A stretch of 64,000 nucleotides of DNA. Origin: Cryptomeria japonica (Eukaryota; Streptophyta; Pinopsida; Cupressales; Cupressaceae). A program made the translations under genes and the position numbers. The stretch lies in the NCBI RefSeq assembly GCF_030272615.1, contig NC_081408.1, positions 67,993,546 through 68,057,545 on the forward strand, read 5' to 3'. Position 1 is the first letter of the stretch. The number at the start of each line of letters is the position of its first letter. A model generated the notes under the pieces. The model had not been told where the DNA came from and did not search any database. It worked only from the letters and a program-made list of their open reading frames with translations. This document shows positions 42,409 to 53,754 of the stretch, one piece after another.

Positions 42409-44736
42409 TATCCCACCACTATCAATTTATAAAAAAAAGAGGATTTTGTTTCGTTTGTGGATGATAGTTCTTAAGAAATAACTTAAAAGGAAACCTCTAA
42501 AATGATGTTATTTATTAAGAATGGTAGACAAAATGTTTCAACCTATGATAAACATTGCACTCTTGGGGTTGTTGAATGCTCACCCCAGTTTCAGAGGGGA
42601 AGCTCTAGAACTTCAAATCTAAAGAACTCTAAAATTAAACAAGAACTATTAGAGGAAACAAAGGCTTCCTATACAAAATATCTCCTAAGGGTGAAGAAGC
42701 CAATATCCTAGGAGTAATGGATATGGCTATTAGGGACTCCAATTAAAATTTAATACTTGTGAAAATAAAAAATGAAACATGTGGGTAAGTGCAAGTAGAA
42801 GTAGACTGTGCATACTCACAAAGTTGGTTCCCACTTTTTGGTACGTCCTGATTTTTGCTGAAATCATACATTTTTTAGAAAATATAATGATTTAAGCTTT
42901 AATAGGTCCCATTTGAAGTAATTAATTGAAGAGAGTTAAATAAAAGGCTCTTAGATCAAAATTTCTTTGATAGAACCTCTCTACTTCTAAATCATACTTG
43001 CAATGGAGTCTCCTTTGCATCTATCAAATGCCGATAAAAAACCAATTTTAAATTAGCTTTTGGGGGGTCAAATTAATTCATTTAAAAGTTTTTTTAAAAA
43101 AGTATTTAGTCCTTATTATATTATTTCCAAATAGTATAATTTTTAATATATTTAATTTCATTAATATATTTTTATTTTACTTCTTATGAATGTAGGTTTT
43201 TCACCGAACATGAACTTCTTTGTTCAATGCATTGGGAAAAATAGTAAACTAATTCAAAATTTTTTTGAAAAATATCTATGCACTAGGTATTGATGTTTTC
43301 TTTCTAACAAAAAAAAGAAAATTGAATTTTGATATATATAGAATAAATTATGTGTTCAAACGTACACCTATATCTAAATTATAATTAGTCAAACTTCAAA
43401 ACTTAATAAAATGAAAAATATTCAACATATCACTATCAAACCAACTACATGCCTTGGGTATTGATGTAGAAAACCAAAATTCAAAAGAATTAAATTTTTA
43501 TCATTTATAGAAAAAAATTTATGCGTTTTGGGATACACATCACTCTTAAAAAATGTTGTTTGTTGTAAAAAACTACTTTTTGAGGGAGATGGAAAAATCA
43601 ATAAAATTTTATTCAAACAAATTTGAAAAAAATATATTTAGAATCTACAAACAAGATCTTAAAAATCACTAGTTTATATCATCTTCAAATTCTTAACGGT
43701 TTAAAAGTTATAGGTGTCGGAAAGTGAAGGTTTTTTTCAAAATATTCATCTAAGTGTCAAAGTTGGTCAAAAAGTGGGAACTAGTATTGTGGGTATAAGT
43801 GGCCACACTTTTTTTTCTTCTGAAATCGAGTAAATCTAAACTTGGAGGAGAAAGTTGAGAACCATCCACTCAAGATATGAAGATACTCAAAGAAAAAAGA
43901 TTGTAGTACTCTGAATCTAGTTTCCAAACTACTATTTTTTTCAAAATTGGATAAGATTAAGGGGGTCAAATCCTTCACACACGAAAGATAGACCTTGATT
44001 TTTTCTGGAAAACATAAAATAATGTCTGACGTGCGCATTAAAAAATTCATAGTTAGATTTACTATTTTGACAAATTCTTTGGTAGAAAGATATTTAAGAG
44101 TGAGCACTATAAGTTGCATATTCTTTTGTAATTTTTTGTTGAGTATTTTTTTTTAATGATTTTTCCAATCGAGCATATCCTGAAAATTAGGTACCTGTTC
44201 ATGTGCAAAGCATAACTTGCACCATAACAACCGAAAATACAATTTTTTTTAAATTGTAAAGAATCAAGTGCACTACAATAATATATAAAGTTTTTAAAAT
44301 TTGGATAAGTAGATTAAAAGTTATTAAAAAAATGGTATGCGTATGTCTTTGAGAACTATGGAGACACTGGTAAAATAAATTCAATAATAATATGTTATTG
44401 TTGTTCAAATTTTAAAAAAATTATATGGTTAGAAAGATCAAAAGAAGGGTGAAAATATGGTAGTAATTTTAGAAATACCCATTTGATGAAGTGTAAACTT
44501 GATGATGACAAAGTCGAGAAACTTTGTCATCCAAGCCTATTCACAAGCCTAATCAACCAAAAACACGTATGGCCTCCCTATACTATAAACAATGCGTATG
44601 GGGTATTTTTAAAACAAAACCACATATGCGGTGTTAAAGCTAAAACAACGCGTATGTGCTTCTACCTATGTTTAAAATGTGGGTGTGTGCATACATATAT
44701 GTATACATGTATAATATATTAAATATGATATTTCAA

Positions 44737-44738
<2 letters not shown>
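42409..44738. other. AT-rich non-coding region
   Basis: About 2.3 kb without a supportable gene on either strand. Its left end should contain the remainder of the Copia A LTR, but I found no clear LTR end. Between 44560 and 44660 the phrase GCGTATG or its variants recurs four times. Confidence 0.5.

Positions 44739-44769
<31 letters not shown>
44739..44769. repeat. (TA)n microsatellite
   Basis: About 15 TA units immediately before the Gypsy E LTR. Confidence 0.9.
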
Positions 44770-44771
<2 letters not shown>

Positions 44772-44772
<1 letters not shown>

Positions 44773-45937
44773 GTAGTGTCATAAAATAATGATCCTTGCA
44801 ATGTTCGACCACATTAGGGTCCTCACGCATGCGAACTAAATCCCTAAGTCTGATCAGAGACTGAGACTTGCTCGATGCCTGAGAATCACATCTTTCTTAC
44901 CCTCTGCACTTCCTAGACTGCATCTTGTCCTACAAAAAAGGGCAGGACAAGGGCATGGTGCCCATGTCCCCTACCCATTTTGGGGCAGGACTCTTTTCAA
45001 ATGTTCTTTGGAGGTTGCACAATGAGCAGGAAAACTCCCCCAGTGTTGGTCTGCGACGTAAAATCAATCAGTTAAACCTAATTGATGAGAATATAAGTTG
45101 CATTTTCCCTCTCATTTGCATAAGTTGAAAAAGTTGGATGAGTGGGAAGTTTACACGAGATCAAGCATTCAATTCCTTTCCAGCATTGAGCATTCTCAAG
45201 TCTCCCTTCAAGGCTAGGTGTTGCATTCAAGTCAAGGATTCAACCATTGAAGAGGAGATTCATTCCAACATTCAATTCCACACAAGCAAATCTATCTACA
45301 TTCTTTCTAGAACCTCCCTTGAGGTGATTTACATTTCAGTCTTTCATTTCCATTCACTTGCAATTACTTTCTTTTATCATTTGGTTAATTCCAAAACTGG
45401 GGTTTGACCTAAAGGCAAACCCCCAATCCCAACACATTTCCCTCTCTTTTATGTGTGTAGGTTGCAGGTGCGCAACTGTACTTTCAAATTTGGGCTCCAT
45501 TTGTAGAGGCGGAAAAACCCTTTTTGTTTAACAAATTTATCAGAGGACCGTGTACATTCCTGGCACGATCTGAGCAACTTTTCCTCAAATTCACAGGGTG
45601 GCTTCATCTTGACAGATTATTTCCAAATCTAGGTGCACAACTTCATCCCATGCTTCTATCTTAAGTTATAATAAGATCTTTGTCACTTTTACACTTGATC
45701 ATAAGTACACAATTCAATCAATTCAAATCTCAATGTCAGAAGAGGGGATTCACTTAAAATCACTCATAATTCAATCTCTTTCTCTAAAGGTTGAATCTAT
45801 TGTATTTTCCTCCTCTTCCAATGTAATGTGGAAAATGTGTTTGAAGAGAAATCCAAAGTGAAACTCTTATCTCTTCTCAAAGGGAAGAAAAGCTTTCTTC
45901 TCGATATCTCTATAATTCACCTTTTTCCAACATCACA
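44772..45937 (+). repeat. Gypsy E 5' LTR
   Basis: About 1.17 kb, from TAGTGTCATAAAAT (degraded TGTAGTGTC) to CCAACATCACA, followed by the primer-site-like TGGTAAACCCGACG (45941-45954). It is related to the Gypsy G LTR in layout (same CTAATTGA, CAACCATTGAAGAGGAGAT and GGTTTGACCTAA blocks) and to the minus-strand LTR at 47678-48864. Confidence 0.8.
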
Positions 45938-47050
45938 TTTTGGTAAACCCGACGTTTTACATGCTTTATTCTAAAAATCATTGCATATTTTTTATTTACA
46001 AGTTTCATTTTTCTGCAAACTTAGTGGTTAATTCATTCAAAACCCTAATTTTTATAATTGAAATTGAACTTGTGTTTTATGAAAATAGCTCGTTATTGTC
46101 TTAGATCTGAAAATTGCTTTATTTGTCAAATTCAATTTCTTTACTGCCTTGTTCAATTTACAAATCAAATTCACAAATTTAATTGTCAAAACCTTAATTT
46201 TTAAAAATCATCTTGAAATTGTGCAAAAATCGAATTTCCATTTAATTTTCAGATTTTTGACTGTTTTCAGACTTATCTTCTATCCTACAATTCAAATTTT
46301 CAATTTCCCTCCTTTTTCAAAATTCAAAATTTCAAAAATTAAGTGGTTAGGTCATAAAACACTAATTTTCAAAATTAATTGGATTTTGTGAAAATTTCAA
46401 TCAATTTCCTTCAAATTCAGATTTCTAAAACATTCTCCAAGGTGTCCCTATCCATTAGGCTTGACTCTTTTCCAATTTTCAATCCAATTCATCTTTTTAT
46501 TCAAAACCCTAATAGGGTCCTATTTCCACATTTGAACCTTCATTTCGCCTATCTCGAAATTGTAAAATTCACCAATTTTTTGGGGTTAGCTTTAAAATCG
46601 CCGTAATATTTATCCCTAAATTTTTTTGAAAAAACTTGGTCGGACCGTGTGCATTCCCACCACGGTCCTCGACTTTTTTTCCAAAATTTCAGGAGACTAT
46701 TATGACTGTAGTAATAGCCTAAATCTAGAAGATTGACTGATTTTGTCGATTTTTGATCCCTCTAACATCGAAAAATATCTCCAAAATTCAACATTTTCAA
46801 TTTCAAGATTTATTTTAAAATTTTGAGGTTAATTATAATCTGCCTTGATTTTAAAAATTCTGATTTTTAAATTAAGTGGTATTCCCTTGGCCCTAATTTT
46901 AAAATTCCAATTTCCTTTCATTTTTGGAAATTGTGTCATCCTCTTCTTCCAACAAAGTTCAAATTATTTAATCATTATTTTCTTAAATTTTGCATTAATC
47001 AATTTTGTAAGCTTTGTTCCAAATTCAAAATTTCAATTTTCCCTCTAGTG
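45938..47050 (+). other. Gypsy E leader
   Basis: AT-rich leader equivalent to 30830-32008 of Gypsy G. It contains one GGACCGTGTGCATTCCCACC module near 46641. No gene. Confidence 0.65.
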
Positions 47051-47677
47051 CATGAGTTTCACCACTATTAGTCCTACCTACACTATCCCCGTTAGATGAA
47101 GCATTAGAATTAAGGCCTCCCAAGGTTTAATTACTGAGGAGATGGAACATAATTTGGGTAACTTCTTTAATGAGGATAATTCTAATTCTTCCCATCCTAA
47201 TGAGGTCCCTATCTATCAAATTGATGAATCCCATGATGAACAAGAAGAAGCTTTGACTAGAGTTTTCATAGATCAACTTTCAAAATTGGACAATCAATTT
47301 TCAATAATTTTCAACAATGGATGTCGCAAGAGTACCCTAATAGTGAAGCTCTTCCATTAATTAAAGGACTTAAATGTGTGATTCAAAATGATAAGAATGG
47401 AATTGATATATTGTGTGGCATTGCTCATATTATTGATTCTAATGTCATTCCTATCATGAGTTGTGTTGAGAACTTAGGTTATTCACAACCTTCAAATCAA
47501 ATCAATTCTTCTATTCCTTTGATCCCTTTCATGGCTAATGTTCCCACTTTCACTTCAAATATCATGGTTACATCAACTCAAAATGTCATTCCTACAACTA
47601 TTGGTCATGGGGGCAATCTCTCTTCTTTATTTAATCCTCCATATTTACCTATGTCTTCCATAAGTATTCCTATTATT
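47051..47677 (+). pseudogene. Gypsy E gag N-terminus (broken, truncated)
   Basis: Begins MSFTTISPTYTIPVR and then a stop (TGA where CGA stands in Gypsy G), continuing with clear similarity to the first ~200 residues of the Gypsy G gag (LITEEMEHNLGNFFNEDNS; IDQLSKLDNQF; PNSEALPLIKGLK; NGIDILCGIAHIIDSN). One frameshift lies near 47300. It is cut at 47677 by the LTR of Gypsy E'. Confidence 0.85.
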
Positions 47678-48864
47678 TGTAAAGTGGAAAATTGGATCCT
47701 AGTGACTCCCCACCTAGGAGAGAGAAAGGAAGCCACAAGGATGATTTTCACTTGGGAGGAAATTTACATTCAAAAGAGGGATTGAATTTGCTAGATCCAA
47801 ATTTGAGCGAAACAAGGATGTGGATTCTGAGTGGATTGTAAGTGGTTGAAGTGTGATTTACCCTCTTTTGTAAATGAGAAAGTTGACTTGTTGACTATGC
47901 GAAAAAGAGAATGGAAATGGGTGAAATGAGGTGCTACCAGTTCAGGATCACATTGTAACTTTGGACTTGAACTTATTAAACTAACGCAGATATGCCCTGC
48001 AAATTTGGAGAAAAGTCATCAGGACCGTGGCGGGAATGTACATGGTCTGCCACAAAATCTGCTAAATAAAAAGGGTTCTTTCGTCTCTGCAAATGAAGCC
48101 TGAACCTGCAATTACTGCACACCTGCAACCTACACACATAAAGAGAGGGAAAAGGGGATTTTGGATAGGGGTTTGCCTTAGTCAAACCCCGATTGAGGAA
48201 TCAACCTAGAAAGAAAGTAATTGAAAATGCTTAAATGTAAACAATGGAGATGTATACCTTGTAGATCTGCAAGTTATTGATGATGATTGCTTTTCTTCTT
48301 GAATGTAACCATAAATGTTGTATGAAATGGCATGTAACATGACAAAACCTAACACACACATTCTTTCAAATGAATGTTGTAATGTTGCTCCAGTGGATGA
48401 ATGAAGAAGACTTGAATGCTTGATAATGACCTTGAAATCTTGTATCTTTTCCTTATGCTCTCTATCTCTTATCATTTGTCTTATGTCTATGCGTTATCCA
48501 TTCATCTTTGAACGAGGGTATTGAATTCCCTTTTATACATGCCTCAAGGATTAACTTTCAACCATCGAAGGTAGACAAAGAGGAATAACAAACCCCAAAG
48601 ACAAGAAGTGCATAGGAGACTAGGTAGACCAAACATAGGGCCACCCTAGGAGGTTGGGCCATTGTCCTAGGGGGAAAGTGGCGCCATGCCCTATCCTATT
48701 TTGGGGCCTGAACAAGGTCTAAAGAAGACACAAAACATAAACAAGGAAGAGAGAAGGGTTGGAGATGCAAAAATAGGTCTCAGTTAAGGAAGGAGATGTC
48801 GTCGCCAAAGTGAGGACCCTAAATGTGGTTAAAATTGTATGGGTCACAATTTTATGACACTACA
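47678..48864 (-). repeat. Gypsy E' 3' LTR (inverted relative to Gypsy E)
   Basis: 1187 bp. On the minus strand it runs from TGTAGTGTCATAAAATTGTG to a CTTTACA end at 47678. It contains the reverse complement of the GGTTTGACC, TGTGTGTAGGTTGCAGGT and GTGGCGGGAATGTACATGGT blocks of this family. The minus-strand tract GAAGTTGGGGCTAAA (48865-48879) precedes it, so the element body lies to the right. Confidence 0.85.
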
Positions 48865-49941
48865 TTTAGCCCCAACTTCAATAGGAGTATGGCTTACACC
48901 ACTGCTACCGGTAAAGTAGAAAAAGGGGGATGAAGATGAGAGATGCAGAGAAAAACCACAGGGAGTATAAGACATCACTAATATTGAGGAGCAAAAATCC
49001 CCCAACCTTAGGGTCTCAACTCACACCAATATATGCAAGAGCACACAATATAAAAAGGCACAAGACACACAAAACAAAGACAAAGTACAAAAAAAAAGAT
49101 AAGAACAAGACACAAGACGACAAACTAACTAGCCGAAGAGACCTCGAGCTTAGATGTCTCAACAACTAATCAAGACACAAAGACCAATGCTATCACATAA
49201 ACACAAGCGATCACACAAAAGAGAAAAGATGACATCATCCATGAACTATCAACAGTAAAACTATGAGTTCATGAGAGGATGAAGAGAGAGAACACAAATA
49301 CACACTTTGGTGATTGATCAAAAGAAAAAGAGAAGAAGAAAGAAACCATGGACGTCTCGACCCTAAAAATAGGTGATCCATGGAGAGAAGGACATGGAAA
49401 ATATCACCCCTAGAGCTTGCCTAGGTGGTCCATGTAAAGAGAGAGACTGAGAACTCCATTAGTTCCACTCAACCTCATGCCCATGTGTGCAAGTGAGGTT
49501 CAAAGTGCCTCATAGGAGTCTATGCCTGAGTATGCTACAACCTATATAAAATGTATAGTACAAGTGTCAAGAAAGGTGTGATATCTCACTCTAAGAGATC
49601 GTGCTCTGGTTCCGAGAATAATCACCCTGCATAAGAGAAAAGTGCATCATCTTGCTCTACGTGGTTTCCCCCTAGTTCCAAGAATGACCCACTCTATAAG
49701 AGAAAAGTGACAACATCTTTCTCTAAGAGGTTTCCACCTGGTTCCAAGAATGTCTCATTGTACAAGACAAGAAGAAGTGAAGACATCTCGCTCTAAGAGA
49801 CTGTGCTCTGGTTCCGAGAATGACCCACTATACAAAAAGTGATGACATCTTTCTCTAAGAGGTTTCCCTTTGGTTCCAATAATGTCCCACTGTTCAATGC
49901 ATGAGAGAAGTATAGTACAAAGGAGCAGTGTGGGTGCCCCT
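48865..49941 (-). other. Gypsy E' 3' internal region
   Basis: Non-coding 3' part of the minus-strand element, with the polypurine tract at its left end, cut at 49941 by Gypsy D. It contains the tandem repeat at 49580-49905. No gag or pol remains in the window. Confidence 0.65.
49580..49905. repeat. Tandem repeat, about 60-74 bp period, five units
   Basis: Units begin ATCTCGCTCTAAGAG or ATCTTTCTCTAAGAGG and continue GGTTCC(G/A)AGAATG then CCCACT and a purine-rich AAGAGAAAAGTG stretch. Starts fall at about 49582, 49652, 49718, 49790 and 49848. Confidence 0.8.
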
Positions 49942-51115
49942 TGTTGTCCTCAAATTCTAATTTCCCTGTCCTCTCTATAAGAAAAATTAAAACCTCTGTT
50001 GCATGTGGAGAGAAACACTAAGAAAATAAGAAGTCCAAAATAAAATATAACAAGGTTTATACAAAACCTTCTACATGGGCATACCTCTTATGAATACTAT
50101 TCACTATTATAATATAGGATTCACAGTAACCAGTGTTAGAAACCTATGAACCTCATCACCTTAACAATACTGAAACTTGAAAGAAAACATGTGTTCATTT
50201 TCAGTCTTGATCCCAAGAAAGATAGAAAAAACTCCATAAATGATACCAGTGCCTTATCCAGGCTACAAAGTCACCCAAACTATGTAAGAACTCTGAATTT
50301 GGACATTCACATACATCCTATCACTTTGAATTTATCAACATTAAATATATGCCTGAAATATATGTAAGTTCTTCCTTTATGCTAAACCCATTTATCAAAT
50401 TCAAGTAGAAATAACTATTGATTCACTAACAAAGGGGTTTTACGTATATTTAATTCCTCTCCTTGAGAGAAAAACCTAAAACACATCTGTAAGCTCGCCT
50501 TGCAATCCCCATTCAATCAAATAACCCTAGATTATTTAAAAGAACATAGTAAATCAACAAAATGCATGGAAGAAGACAATGGAAATATGAGCTCAAAATG
50601 ATTTGATCTTTGTATTAATATCCATTCTCAATAAATCATACATAAATCAAGGTACTTTCTGAAAACCAGAAGACCGTACATAAATTTTGGTAGATTTTCT
50701 TTACAAGTTCTTGTGATAACCTATTCTCAAGTCCTAGTATCCATTTATAATGATATGGATGCAAAAAAGCTTTGGACTCTCCTAGGAATAGTTTGTTACA
50801 ACTGCAATTTCCTCCAAAAAGAGGTTACAAAGCACTTTCACTCCTAGCTACCTGAAAATTGTTACAACGTTGCAGCATCAATTGCTTTCTCTTGATCCTC
50901 CGCTTCTTCCACTGTGTATTTGTTTTTCCATTCTTGAAATACGTCATCATTGGGCCAAGAGTGACTAATAATTTTCTTCTTTAATTTATTCAATCTTTTC
51001 CATGTGTTCCTCAGCTATTGAACTTCAGTTTCCAGAAAATTGTAGTGTGACTTTATCTTCTCAATCTCTTCAATTGTTCTAATGAATAAAGATGTATCAT
51101 CTGAGTTGATAACAT
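49942..51115 (-). repeat. Gypsy D 3' LTR (minimum extent)
   Basis: Starts TGTTGTCCTCAAATTC on the plus strand and matches 62803-64000 up to the window edge, so the LTR is at least 1.17 kb and probably longer. Its inner limit cannot be set because the other copy is cut off. Confidence 0.85.
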
Positions 51116-53457
51116 CATTTATTCCTTGAGATAAGTTATGGCCTAACTCGCCAAGCCAAATTTCCTCATCCTTTATTTTGTTGGCACTAACAAAACCTCC
51201 AGGAAACAATTCAAACTTCTGGTTAACATATTCTTTTCTATACAGGTTGGCCTTTCTTTCAAGATTGGATCTCTCCTCTACTAGCCTGGACATGCCCTTT
51301 ACCAATTCATAGGTAGCCTTAATGGTGGCATCATCATTTGCCTCTTCATGAGATGAGCACATGAGCTCCAAGTCCCCTTCTCTGGCCATCTATTTATTCA
51401 AAATTGGCTCTAGGGATGCCTTGTCTTCCTTTAAAGCCGTTAACATGCTCAAAACCCTTTTCATATATATTTACACAATAGAAGCTCTCATTGTGTTAGC
51501 AAACTTCAAAATTGTGCCCCTAGTCTTTTCCTAATATTTACTTGCAAATAAGGCTTGAGCCTACTTCATTTTTTCCATCTCATCTTGAATGGACTCAATA
51601 GATTGGAAGCCAGGATTTACAGGGGACAAGGGGAATTCAATGATGGGACTAGCAGATGGAGGTTTAGCTGCAGAAGATGCAATCATCAAAGTATAGGGTT
51701 CACCTTGATGATGTTGCCCTGCTATTTGATTCTTCAATCTGGCAATCATATTGTCCCTCCGAGCTATTTCATCTTTGGCTTTATTGTAGGCTTTCAGAAT
51801 TACCTCCAACTTAACCTAGAGATCAACCTTTTCCTTGGCCTCTTTCTCAACCACTACCATGTTGAATTTGGCTGATTCCAGGATTGTGCCAGTAGCCTCC
51901 ACTACCCCTATGTCTTTTACCCTCTTTACAATCATGCCTCCGAGATAGCTTGATTCTAAAGTGTCTTTCCTCTTTTTGTTCTCTTCCCTCTTTAGTGACC
52001 ATATAACTAAAGCAACATGATCGTTGCTATAAGTAATTCCTTCCAGAGGCTTTGTCTCCTTCCTCACGACCTCTAGCACTAATGCATATGCTATATCCCA
52101 TTAAGGGAGAATCAAAACCCCTACCTCTACAATTATTTTCCTCCCTTTTTCTTGGGTGATGTTGCCGAATTCTATCAACATTTCTTGCTTTATTTCTGCT
52201 TCAACTGCAGATGCATCTTTCTAAGGATTTTCAATTTTTCTTTTCTCACATCTTGCCTTAAATTGGCCTATATTCCTCCTCCAAACAAACTGCAAGAATG
52301 ACCCTGTTTTGATGAAATTATCATTTGCCAAAAATACTTCACTGGCCTGCTTGATGACAGGGTCCAGTTCTTTACCTATGAAGTCCTCTGCAGTTAGGTC
52401 CATTTGTGCACTTGTCGATTGTTCAGGCATTCCTTCTTGCAATTCCTCATAAGTGAGGGAAATTTCCCCAAGGCTTCCTAATTGTAGCAGTTGTTCTACT
52501 ACTACATGTTCATCCCCTACATGTGTTGGGGATTGGGAGGGGGAATACAAGGGCTCATCTATCTCTACTTCTGCCCCTACTTTCTGCCTATTGGGGGAGT
52601 CTAAAATCTCAACAATATCTTCCAATGCTCTTTTAACTTTAAAGTAGAAGGCTCTTCCCTTATTGGCATTTTTTTATCCATTTCAATCCGTCATGAATGG
52701 AATCAATGAGGTAAGGTGCAAAATCAAAAGTCACTTCTAGAGATGCATTCAAAATTTGTTCTATCATGAGCATGTAGTGGGTTGGCATAGTGGTTTCTGC
52801 ATCCTCCCCAAAAATTTTACATAAGGACCAATACATCCGTTTAGTGCTCAAAGTGAACAAGTTTAATGAAAATAGTTCCATGGTGCTAGGGCCTACAACT
52901 ATCAATCCTCTTATTTTGGTGAAGAATTCCTTCAAGGGGCCATTTCTGAGGTGGTCTCTCTGTGCATTATAAACCTGTGCAAGTGTTTCAAAATTGATGT
53001 GCTCTAAATAATTTGACACCTCACTGAGTCTAAACACTTTCTTGAACTCATCATCATTTATCTCAATTAGAAACCCGCCATTTACATTCTTTATTGTCTA
53101 AGTATTGGGGTCATAATTATTTGCAATTTGGGTTAAAAGGTCCACATCCATGAAAACCCTAGGGACTATGAGCTTCCCAACATCTAATTCCCATATACTA
53201 TTCATAGGAGCAGTAGAATGTCTCTTTCTAAAACCCACTTTGAAAAGTCCCAAACCTTACATTACTATTTGGGGAGTGCTTAACCAGTTCCCTTTATCAT
53301 ATAGGCCATCCCCATTTCTCAAGTGGGCAGCTTTAGGGACCAATTCTTTCATTTTACCAGGAGCATTAGTGGACCTAGTCAACTGCTCTAAAAAATCATC
53401 ACAAATGGCTCTCTCCTGATAATTTACCTTCCCTGTGAAATCTCTTCGTGGTACCAT
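50862..53457 (-). pseudogene. Gypsy D 3' ORF, coiled-coil protein of unknown family (broken)
   Basis: A long minus-strand reading begins near 53457 (MVPRRDFTGKVNYQERAICD) and ends at a TAA at 50862, with several stops and frame changes. It includes a globular part (FRLSEVSNYLEHINFETLAQ; RNGPLKEFFTKIRGL; PTHYMLMIEQILNASLEV; 53037-52660), an acidic stretch (52625-52230), and Lys/Glu-rich helices (52079-51015). The last part (TIEEIEKIKSHYNF to EDQEKAIDAATL) lies within sequence repeated in the right LTR. The left copy has TAG at 51015 where the right has CAG. The right has TAG where the left has TGG. Function unknown. Its position after pol is like that of an env-like ORF. Confidence 0.6.
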
Positions 53458-53754
53458 CTCAAAATTACAGTTATTTGAATTAAAACTTAGACAGATTTAT
53501 GAGAAAACAAGCCCCTAGTGATAGCAATTTCAACTATAACTGTTAAGAAATTTTCAAAAACTTACTTGTGGCTTGAAACACTTTGCTCTGTGCACTGGTT
53601 CCTTTGCAAGACTCTTCAAATTGACACTAAGGTTCAGTTGATGTGAAGCTTATTACGGTAACTGAGCATTGAAACATTTAAGCCACATGCTTCGGTAATC
53701 AATTCGTAATTGAATTCAAAAAATGGCTCTAACGGACCACAAAGAATTCTCTAA

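Noticed and set aside
44483-44722. 79-codon ORF with repeated GCGTATG phrases
   Set aside because: Low-complexity, no domain, no flanking gene signals. Noted only as a curiosity within non-coding DNA.
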